NCBI GenBank assembly: GCA_963678675.1 | Contig: OY783191.1 | Span: forward strand, 10,976,115 to 11,040,114 | Length of the DNA stretch: 64,000 nucleotides | DNA from: Xiphydria camelus | Taxonomy: Eukaryota; Arthropoda; Insecta; Hymenoptera; Xiphydriidae | Direction: 5' to 3' | Notes under the pieces: generated by a model | What the model was told of the DNA's origin: nothing | The model's database searches: none | What the model saw: only the letters and a program-made list of their open reading frames with translations | Shown here: in pieces, positions 55,816-64,000 of the stretch | How positions within the stretch are numbered: position 1 is the first letter of the stretch | Layout: each line of letters begins with the position of its first letter | Position numbers and translations under genes: made by a program

Positions 55816-56634
55816 TCGTATGGGTTGCCATCGCGACCAATGGCAAAATTAAGAGAGGAATTAACTAGATATGCTTTAAAATAGACAAGTCGATTAATAC
55901 TAAATGGCACCTTCATCACAATTGAACAGTAAATAAAATGAGATCATTTATTTCATGGCATTATATTGTACATACGTTAAATTGTACATACTTACTTAGA
56001 TCCGGGAAAGTTCCTCATTGTCATGGGGTCGAAGAGCGACCAGTACGTTCGAAAACCTCCGAGCGACCGGAACAGCTCGCAAATAAAGTTAATGCATTGT
56101 TTGTTTTTCCTTACAAATTGGTGAAATTTTATTCATTCTAAACCCACCACACAAGGTTAATTTGGCGCGTATAGTCCGTCGCGCAAAGACGGAACATTGT
56201 TTATTAGAATAGGTATTGCGGGAAACGGCTTATTTCGATCGGTCCGTTAATTAATTATTTCCGGAAAAGGGGTACGATGGAACACAGACTCTAGTCTTTA
56301 TGACCGTCCCGTCGTTTGACAGAAAGGATCGGAAGCGATGAACCCCGTCCGCGACGGCCCCTGCCACATATGGTCCCAGCCGGGCCGTATCTTGCCGGGC
56401 CGTAGTACAGTTGTTTGTATGTACTAGCTATGCTCCCCAAACCCCGGGGGGGTAAGTACCTGTCTCCACGCATCGGGTCCCAAGATCGCCGGGGGGCTTG
56501 GCGACTCGGTTTTGTCCACGCATTTATGAAAAGATTATTTTATATAATACAATATAATATATAGTAATAAAAAGGAGAAGGAAAGGATTTGATCCAGTCA
56601 GTATTTTGACGGGCCGAGCTATAACACCCGAAAC

Positions 56635-57155
56635 AATTAGTTATTATAATAAGACTAAATTTGGCGTCGATATGGTTCACCAAATGGCGCGAAAATATAG
56701 CGTGAAATCAATGCATGGATACTCCATCAAGCAACAACTGGAATAAAGATACCAAGGCAGCGTTTCCTGTTACAATTGAGGGGCCTGAAAGTAAAAGGGT
56801 TTAAGTGCATTTTTGGTCGGTCTGAAATAATTGACTGTAAAGTTAACTTGAATTAAAAATTCCAGCAATATGTTTAGAAAATTGTGTAAATATTTTAATA
56901 ATTGAAGTGTAGATAATTGCAGATGGACTCGTCACAGAGTATTACGAATTCCTTGAAGAAGAAAAAGAAAGCCTTCAACAAGGAACATCAAGCAGCCCAA
57001 GCAATAATTCCCAATCACGAAGAAAATGCTAAATAAGATTGTAGATATACGGATAATAAAACCACTAAAACTTGCATAATTTGTAAAAAATTTGTCTGCG
57101 GAAAATGCATGAAAGAGAAACCAGTCATAATATGCAAAAATTGTAATTAATTGAT
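56635..57155 (+). pseudogene. piggyBac C-terminal fragment, copy D (internally deleted)
   Basis: Remains of TISYYNKTKFGVDMVHQMAR and IKIPRQRFLLQLRGL flank a deletion that removes the NRWP block. The cysteine-rich tail follows at 57050-57150. There is no intact frame. Confidence 0.75.
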
Positions 57156-57513
57156 TATTTAATTTATAAACATAAAAATATGTTTGATTATTTTATTAGA
57201 AATAAGAAATTATATTGAGAATTATTTCCTTTAATGAATTAAGAATTTTTGTCTAAAAATCAACATTTATTTCATAAGAATATGTATGGAAGCTCTTATA
57301 GGAAGAACAGATTGAAACTTCGTAGAGCCGACCGTGCCCGTCAAAAAGTAAAACGGCGCGGTGCGGGCTCGTTGCGGTGGTGTCGGCGCGGTGTCGTTGC
57401 GGTTAAGTGGGGACTAGGCGGTTCTATTCCGTTCTGTAACTTTCTCACCGTGTGATGGCCAACACTCGGTGCGGGCGCGGCGCGGGTGCGGTGCGGCTAT
57501 GTCTGGCTAGGCC
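57156..57513. repeat. piggyBac 3' terminus ending at TTAA (57514)
   Basis: AT-rich then GC-rich GCGCGGTGCGG units, ending TCTGGCTAGGCC directly before TTAA. This gives the 3' boundary of the piggyBac family. Confidence 0.75.
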
Positions 57514-58424
57514 TTAACAGGAAACGCTGCCTTGGTATCTTTATTCCAGTTGTTGCTTGATGGAGTATCCATGCATTGATTTCACGCTATATTTTCGCGC
57601 CATTTGGTGAACCATATCGACGCCAAATTTAGTCTTATTATAATAACTAATTGTTTCGGGTGTTATAGCTCGGCCCGTCAAAATACTGACTGGATCAAAT
57701 CCTTTCCTTCTCCTTTTTATTACTATATATTATATTGTATTATATAAAATAATCTTTTCATAAATGCGTGGACAAAACCGAGTCGCCAAGCCCCCCGGCG
57801 ATCTTGGGACCCGATGCGTGGAGACAGGTACTTACCCCCCCGGGGTTTGGGGAGCATAGCTAGTACATACAAACAACTGTACTACGGCCCGGCAAGATAC
57901 GGCCCGGCTGGGACCATATGTGGCAGGGGCCGTCGCGGACGGGTTTCATCGCTTCCGATCCTTTCTGTCAAACGACGGGACGGTCATAAAGACTAGAGTC
58001 TGTGTTCCGTCGTACCCCTTTTCCGGAAATAATTAATTAACGGACGGATCGAAACAAGCCGTTTCCCGCAATACCTATTCTAATAAACAATGTTCCGTCT
58101 TTGCGCGACGGACTACGCGCCAAATTAATCTTGTGTGGTGGGTTTAGAATGAATAAAATTTCACCAATTTGTAAGGGAAAACAAACAATGCATTAACTTT
58201 ATTTGCGAGCTGTTCCGGTCGCTCGGAGGTTTTCGAACGTACTGGTCGCTCTTCGACCCCGTGACAATGAGGAACTTTCCCGGATCTAAGTAAGTATGTA
58301 CAATGTAACGTATGTATAATATAATGCCATAAAATAAATGATCTCATTTTATTTACTGTTCACAAAAAAAGTTACGATACTGAGTTTTAAAAACATAAAT
58401 GCATAAAAACCAAAAATCATAGAA

Positions 58425-59020
58425 AGCTAATACCCGAAACAATTAGTTATTATAATAAGACTAAATTTCGCGTCGATATGGTTCACCAAATGGCGCGAAA
58501 ATATAGCGTGAACTCAAAATGTAATAGATGGCCTGTATACGTATTTTTCAATATCCTGTCTTTCGCTGAAATCAATGCATGGATACTCTATCAAGCAACA
58601 ACTGGAATAAAGATACCAAGACAGCGTTTCCCGTTACAATTGAGGGGCCTGGAAGTAAAAGGGTTTAAGTGAATTTTTGGTAAGTCTGAAATAATTGGTT
58701 TTAAAGTTAACTTGAATTAAAAAATTCCAGCAATAGATTTAGAAAACTGTGTAAATATTTTAATAATTGAAGTGCAGATAATTGCAGATGAACTCGTCAC
58801 AGAGTATTACGAATTCCTTGAAGAAGAAAAGGAAAACCTACAAGAAGGAACATCAAGCAGCCCAAGCAATAATTCCCAATCACGAAGGAAATGCCAAATA
58901 AGATTGTAGGTACACGGATAATAAAACCACTCAAACTTGCATAATTTGTAAAAAATTTGTCTGCGGAAAATGCATGAAAGAGAAACCAGTCATATATGTA
59001 TGTAAAAAGTGTAATTAATT
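58425..59020 (+). pseudogene. piggyBac C-terminal fragment, copy E
   Basis: The 64-codon frame 58478-58672 contains MVHQMARKYSV, NRWPVYVFFNILS and IPRQRFPLQLRGL. The cysteine-rich tail lies at 58900-59015, out of frame. It is the closest relative of copy A, with the same flanking sequence. There is no catalytic core. Confidence 0.82.
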
Positions 59021-59029
59021 GATTATTTC

Positions 59030-59432
59030 ATTTATAAAAATAAAAATATAGATTTAATTATTTTATTAACCCTTTGCACTCGAAAGTTAACTCTCGAGAC
59101 CGCACCGCGCCCGTCAAAAAGTAAACGAAACTAGTCAGGCACGGTGCGGGCTCGGTGCGGTGCTGTCGGCGCGGTTAGGTAGGGACTAGTCGGTTCTGTT
59201 TCGTTGTGTACGTACGACGCACCTCCAATACACGGCCAAAAACACGGTGCGGGCGCGGCGCGGCTATGTGGGCACCGGCTTTTCGCGTCGCCGTCACCGA
59301 CAGTTGACCGACACACGGCAACCAGTCGCTGCGGGCGCGGTGCGGCCATGTCTGTCTCGGCCTTTACCGACAGTTGACCGACACACGGCCAACAGTCGCT
59401 GCGGGAGCGGTGCGGCCATGTCTGTCTCGGCC
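59030..59432. repeat. piggyBac 3' terminus with 70-bp tandem duplication
   Basis: GC-rich terminal region ending TCTGTCTCGGCC before TTAA at 59433-59436. The last 70 bases occur twice in tandem (59296-59365 and 59366-59435), each beginning ACCGACAGTTGACCGACACA, so the terminus itself is duplicated. Confidence 0.82.
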
Positions 59433-59436
59433 TTAA

Positions 59437-60740
59437 GGCGGGTTGGCAGGACGGGTTGGCAGGCCTGTGGACGTATACCGACGGATGGTGACTTCACTTT
59501 TTTTTCGCCACAGCTCGAGGCGATAAAAAGTAAAATACACTTAAACCGCAGAATAATAGCACTACTATACAATAGTTTTATAGCAGTTCTCAAACAGTTT
59601 TGTAAATGTATTGTATAAGTAATCCTGAAGACATACTTATAGGGCAGTTTTATAATCATCACATTGATTATCTTATAACGGTTCTGTAGTTTACTAAAGG
59701 ATCTTCTAAAAGTACTGAACTGTTGTATAAACTGAGGCCCTTTTTAGTTGTAAAGATATTGTATAGTGGTTTATAGCTACATTATAAGATTTTCACGTTT
59801 CTCTATAAGATATGCTGTATAGCAGTTCTAACAGCCTTTATAAAATTAGTTTTGCTACTTGGGTCTTCTCGAAGTGCATGCCGATTCCCTCCCAGTACCA
59901 TCATCCACCTTTTTTGTGATTTATTTATTCATATTATTCCCACGAGAACCAAGAGAAATAAACGGTCGATGGTGGCAGAGCCCCGGTTGCCACTGCAAGG
60001 TCTATATACGACGGGGTTCGACCTGGCGCCCCGAAGGCACCGTTTAGAACACCACTCCCCTGGTGCCATGCAATCTTTAGTACGGTTTATTTATACAACT
60101 TAGATATCTTTCATTAACTGTACCTTATTTGAAAACTGGTTTAACAGGAATATGTATAGTGGGACATTAATCTGGACATAGAAATAATTATTTATTATTA
60201 AAAAACCATACACTGTCATTGAATAGATGAAACAAAATACTGACAAGGAAAGTACTCGAGGTCGCCGCTTCCGATCTTGATGAAACTCCGTAAATTTAAA
60301 GTTTATCGAAAAATAAGAGACTCCTATTTTTTATAGCGGCCCAATTTTAGTTTAAGGAGGTCAAATGGACTCCTGAACTTTGACCCCCTTCGAGCTATCT
60401 CCGAAATGAAGCGAGATAAATGAAAAGTTTAAACGTACGTGTTGTTTGGTTTTTTCAGTGTAATAAAATGCCCTAAACAGATTTTGGATAAACGCATTAT
60501 TTTTCAAAAGAAATTTTTTAAATCTAATTTTTCGAAATATCGGTTTGGTCAAACAGACAAGAATGTAGGAAATTTTATTACATATTCAACCATGTATGAT
60601 AAGATATATTTCCCTCCTACAGTTTTCCAAATTTCTAACTTTGATGTTTCAGCGGGCTACTAATGGTAGTGGCGGGATAGGTCAGAGGTTATTACTTCTA
60701 TGTATTTTAGTGCCACTTTTCTTTCATTTAATAAAGTTTA
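59437..60740. other. No gene seen; repeat-like non-coding
   Basis: 59560-59860 has many TATAxxAGTTxTAT words like those at 17800-18240. 59930-60090 is a GC-richer stretch (CTGGCGCCCCGAAGGCACCG) of unknown origin. The rest is AT-rich. No supported ORF. Confidence 0.45.
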
Positions 60741-60744
60741 AATT

Positions 60745-61547
60745 TCTATGGCTCATAATATGACAATAATGGTACTCCGTGAAAAAATGTTTTATACAAA
60801 GTTGTTTCTTACACCAAGCACACGTAATAACAGCAACATCGCCACATATGTAGCATCGTGGTCCCGAGTCCTGTGCATAAAAAAATTCTACAGGATATTC
60901 ATATTCAGGAGGTCTCTTGTCTACATATCCACTCTTGTACCACGAATATTAATTCAATGAAGTTAGTAAACCGTGGCGGAGAAAACTGATTATGAGTAAG
61001 AGATTGAAGTTTTAGAATATTATCTCTCAAATGAAGGTTAAGGTCGTAATTGAAAAGTGACAATATCTGAAAACCTCCTTACAAAATTCTTCCACATTCG
61101 AAATCCGTATACGTCTAGCGATTGAATAAGTCCGGTGGTGCCTTCTGGAATCGTCATTAATATTATTGGCTTGTCTTCTGGTGTAGCTTCTCGAACACTT
61201 CGCTCACATTGTCCACTCCAAGAGTCCAACAGTAAGATGCTTGAAGGTCCAGCGTTAGGGAAGTAAACTTCTTGCAGCCATGTTTTCATGAGATCGGTTG
61301 TGAATTTCCCAAATTTGGAAGCCATGAAGTATACGTTTGGCGGCTTAAACACGGTTTGTTGCACTCGTTCTCCCAATTGCCCACTAGCCTCTTTTAATAC
61401 CACATAAAGAGGCGACAGTAGTTTTCCATCAACAGATATGGTGGGTTGTACAGTATAGCTATGGGTTGTAGAAGATATTGATTGTACTACAGCTTCAATT
61501 TTGTTTTGCCCCAATGTAGCTAAAGTTCGGCCAGAATGTATTTCTAA
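60745..61547 (-). pseudogene. Tigger/pogo transposase, C-terminal part
   Basis: Continues the protein that starts at 63816. It reads LEIHSGRTLATLGQNKIEAV, HSYTVQPTISVDGKLLSPLY, ILLLDSWSGQ (second catalytic D) and GLIQSLDVYGFRMWKNFVRR (third D), the DDE_1 core of pogo/Tigger elements. A frame change near 61050 and another near 60930 precede a cysteine-rich tail CYICGDVAVITCAWCKKQLC at about 60850-60780. The gene is split by the element at 61548-63205. Confidence 0.85.
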
Positions 61548-63205
61548 CCCAAATAGCACCGGACATCCAATGGATATCCATTTTGTGTCCATTTTATGTC
61601 CGTACGTCCATGGACATGTAATGGATATCCACTGAATATTCTAATTTGGATATTCTATGGACGTCCATTTATGGAGATAGAGCATGATTTTCCTTCATTT
61701 AAAAAATAATCGAATAGGTTCTTTTACTAACACGTTTCAAAAGATTGATATGTTTTTAAATAAATAAAATTTAATTATTATATAATACAGTTATATATAG
61801 TACTACAATTGCGATGTATATATACATAATTACTCGACTTGACTTATTATATATACTTCTCAACGTCATCGTCATTTCCGCGTGAGCTACGGTGAGCCGT
61901 GCGTGATCCGAATATAGGTAGGTACATATATTACAGCATTTTTTGTAGGTTTCAATGCATTTCTCCTCTAATATTATTACTATTTTTTTACAATACGTAC
62001 TGCTTTATACTAAACAGAACTATTTGCAAATTTTCTTAACATTGATGATGCTTTACCAGTAAAGCGTGAAATCTGTAAAGCTAACCTCAACATTTATTCC
62101 GTATTTTTCAAGCACCAAAATTTCACATTTGCATTCATTTTAATATTGACTATTGTTACCCAAATTAAAAAAATTAATTGACTAAATCAATTATAATGTC
62201 CCTGGGAGAAATATATCGTCGATCCACGTAAATACAATATCGTTTCGGTATCGATTGATATAGATACAACCACGCTTCTCGTCGATCAACGATCCATTTT
62301 TCACTGGGGTTATGAGCGATATGTATGTTTGTTTAGTGAATTAATTATAGGACAAAAGACGAATTAAGATTTACGATTAATTGTTCAGCACTTTGTGATA
62401 GCTGCAAGCCCCGATAACCCTGCTACTACAAGTATTGCTGCTACGAGGATTGTTGCTACGAGGATTGCTGCTACGAGGATTGCTGCTACGAGGATTGCTG
62501 CTGCGAAGATTGCTGCTACGAGGATTGCTGCTGCGAAGATTGCTGCTACGAGGATTGCTGCTACGAGGATTGCTGCTACGAGGATTGCTGCTACCAGAAT
62601 TGCTGCTATGAAGAATAGAAATTGACATGCCAAAAAGCATTGCTACGAAGTATTACAGGCGAGCGAAGGTATGTGCTGATTCTTTCATAGACTTCATCGA
62701 CTTTTGTTCTTTTTATTTCAAGTATATTCACTTCCAATATTAAATAATAACAATCTCGTTTCTTGCGTAACTATAATGGATACAGCATTTTAAGAAGATA
62801 GTTATAGAAAACGAATATATCTTTGATATATTTCAGTACATACAAGGATACTCCTTCTGGCTTTAGAATTATAATACTTGCAATATCTGTGTTACTATAT
62901 CTTTATATATTTAACGAGATGATTGATATAATAAACAAACATGTTTTATTCTTTATTGAACTTGTTGCATATTTATTTACGAGATTTTGTTGATATGTCC
63001 ATGAAATATCCATTCAACATCCATTGAACGTCCGTTTCGTGTTCTGTGAAGAACATCATATGGATGTACTCGAAGGTTGCAAAAGTACATCCATTGGATA
63101 TCCAGTGGATGTCCAATGGACATATTACGGACATTCTATGGATATCTGTCTTGTACGGCATGATTATTCATTGGACGTCCATTGAACATCCGTGTGCTAT
63201 TTGGG
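61548..63205. mobile_element. 1.66-kb TIR element (CCCAAATAGCAC ends) inside Tigger gene
   Basis: Inverted ends CCCAAATAGCAC are followed by ATCCAATGGATATCCA-type subterminal words (61556-61670 and 63000-63195). AA flanks both sides (TT on the coding strand), and removing the insert rejoins the Tigger frame between SGFN and LEIHSG. The interior has the 15-bp minisatellite at 62434-62613 and no transposase. It is non-autonomous. Confidence 0.88.
62434..62613. repeat. 15-bp minisatellite, 12 copies
   Basis: Twelve tandem units of ATTGCTGCTACGAGG or close variants (some with GCGAAG). One + frame would encode (IAATR)n, and two minus-strand frames are also open, as any multiple-of-three repeat without stops would be. 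I do not regard these as genes. Confidence 0.92.
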
Positions 63206-63816
63206 AAATTAAATCCACTTTGATCAGAGTTAAATACATTTTCTGGTCCATATTGTGTAATGAGTGGTTTCATTTGTTCTACGAAGGCTTGGCTTCGCAG
63301 TTTCAAACTTTCCTCAACCTGAATGTTTTTTCTCGTTACAAACTTTGTGATCTTTCGAGAGACAATTCTATATGCTTTCTTGAATGACTTCAACCATTTT
63401 TTACTTGCTTTAAAGTTTGGAAGAATCTTTACTTCTTTTGCTTGTAAAGCCCATTGTTTAAGGCCTACATCATGTACTATTATTTTTGATCTAACAGCTT
63501 CTACAAATTTATTAAAAGTATATTGCGCTATGCGTATTAATTTATCATTTCGAGTATCCCCCCGTCCTAATTGTGCAGCCCATCTTCGTAATTGTCTATC
63601 AGATTTGACTTTTTTAAACTGATGCTGAACTGCTGCTACGGTTCGACGTCTTTTCTTTCCACTGTTCCAGTAATCTACGGCACTTTGTTTATATTCAAAG
63701 CTGACTGCTTCTCCATCGGGTGTACAAGGAAATGGTTCTGGAGGTATAAAGGTTTCTACGTGAGGAACATGCTCGACATCCGATTCTAGCCAGTCAGTAG
63801 TATGGCCACTCTCCAA
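63206..63816 (-). pseudogene. Tigger/pogo transposase, N-terminal part
   Basis: Starts MESGHTTDWLESDVEHVPHV at 63816. VDYWNSGKKRRRTVAAVQHQ and RQLRRWAAQL form a helix-turn-helix; KQWALQAKEV to NFKASKKWLKSFKKAY is a CENP-B/Tc5-type DNA-binding domain; VFNSDQSGFN carries the first catalytic D. The insertion of the 1.66-kb element comes directly after this D motif. The true start may lie a little upstream, but no better ATG is evident. Confidence 0.85.
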
Positions 63817-64000
63817 AGTGATCGTTGAGTGTCCGTAAAAAAGTTATCAAAAAACTATGATTTATAATTGAAAATTCTCTTTGTGAATTATAAAATTTAT
63901 GACCATAAAAATTAGTCGATTATTTTGATTATTTTTCACTTATTATTCAAATAATGTGCCTCCTTTGACTAGAATCTTTTTATGTGTGGCAACGCATATT
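63817..64000. other. AT-rich edge of window, no gene seen
   Basis: Presumably 5' flank or terminus of the Tigger element. No terminal repeat could be paired within the window. Confidence 0.4.

Larger units (their letters stand above)
47493..55824 (+). mobile_element. 8.3-kb EnSpm/CACTA-like element, apparently complete
   Basis: TIRs CCCAYACGACACACKTACGT start at 47493 and end at 55824, flanked by TT on both sides. The subterminal 0.5-0.6 kb on each side are arrays of TACGTATATA-like words. Inside are two genes in the same direction: transposase (48825-50960) and a six-exon DUF4806 gene (51444-54504). Both are open without defects, unlike every other element in the window. The 54.5-55.3 kb stretch is AT-rich and non-coding. 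It lacks the classic CACTA first bases, so the superfamily rests on the transposase. Confidence 0.8.
55923..58362. repeat. 2.4-kb palindrome around a piggyBac tail
   Basis: Arms 55923-56772 and 57515-58362 are inverted copies of about 850 bp; coordinates sum to 114285-114287. The loop (56773-57514) is a piggyBac C-terminal tail and GC-rich 3' end. The right arm begins exactly at the TTAA (57514-57517) next to the piggyBac terminus. Both arms share the same internal deletion in the piggyBac C-terminus (GCGTGAAATCAATGCATGG). The outer part matches 6744-7540. Confidence 0.88.

Noticed and set aside
62395..62640. CRISPR-like or repeat-protein reading of the 15-bp tandem array
   Set aside because: Units are directly adjacent with no spacers, the context is a eukaryotic transposon, and several frames are open simply because the unit is a stop-free multiple of three.
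1..64000. Telomeric TTAGG arrays, as might accompany R1/TRAS-type elements
   Set aside because: No run of TTAGG or CCTAA units was seen.

Overview
This is 64 kb of eukaryotic, very probably insect, transposon-dense DNA. I found no host gene with recognisable function. The spliced transposon genes with GT-AG introns, R1-clade and I-group retrotransposons, PIF/Harbinger with MADF genes, piggyBac, Tigger/pogo and an EnSpm/CACTA element with a DUF4806 gene all fit an arthropod genome. A hymenopteran is my best guess, with low confidence.

The first 40.4 kb is one giant inverted repeat. Positions 1-21892 read in reverse complement at 22093-40424, with a 200-N gap at the axis. The gap lies inside a CT/GA repeat that interrupts an R1-type gag. 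The palindrome probably continues to the left of the window. Going out from the axis, each arm holds: R1-like gag with a 1.5 kb inserted segment; an I-group non-LTR element with ORF1 and endonuclease-RT-RNase H ORF2; an element rich in the motif ACTCCG; a TIR element with 0.4 kb TIRs and a CXC-type gene remnant; a tRNA-like Pol III module; piggyBac C-termini; a 302-bp MITE; and the left end of a Harbinger element with a MULE inside it. The arms differ by a few clean events: a 455-bp MITE only in the left arm, an 814-bp THAP element only in the right arm, a 2.84-kb difference between piggyBac repeats, a 1.01-kb loss of the LINE 5' end in the right arm, and small indels. They behave like two alleles or like a diverged duplication. 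A scaffolding join of two haplotypes is a serious alternative to a true palindrome.

37.5-46.7 kb is a composite PIF/Harbinger element with about 95-bp imperfect TIRs. It carries a MADF-BESS gene on + and a DDE transposase gene on -. Each gene's last exon lies inside the other's intron, and the two splice acceptors are back to back, 44 bp apart. A MULE and a 3.4-kb element with TIR CCCAGGTAGAAATC are nested inside. The 3.4-kb element splits transposase exon 1 and contains a five-copy array of alternating foldback repeats.

47.5-55.8 kb is an 8.3-kb EnSpm/CACTA-like element that looks structurally complete. It has TIRs, a 2-bp duplication, an uninterrupted 711-codon transposase, and a six-exon DUF4806 gene whose splice phases all agree. 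It is the best candidate for a recently active autonomous element here.

55.9-59.4 kb holds a second piggyBac-based palindrome and one more piggyBac end. 60.7-63.8 kb is a Tigger transposase split by a 1.66-kb TIR element that contains a 15-bp minisatellite. Three elements in the right third share TIRs starting CCC and 2-bp target duplications.
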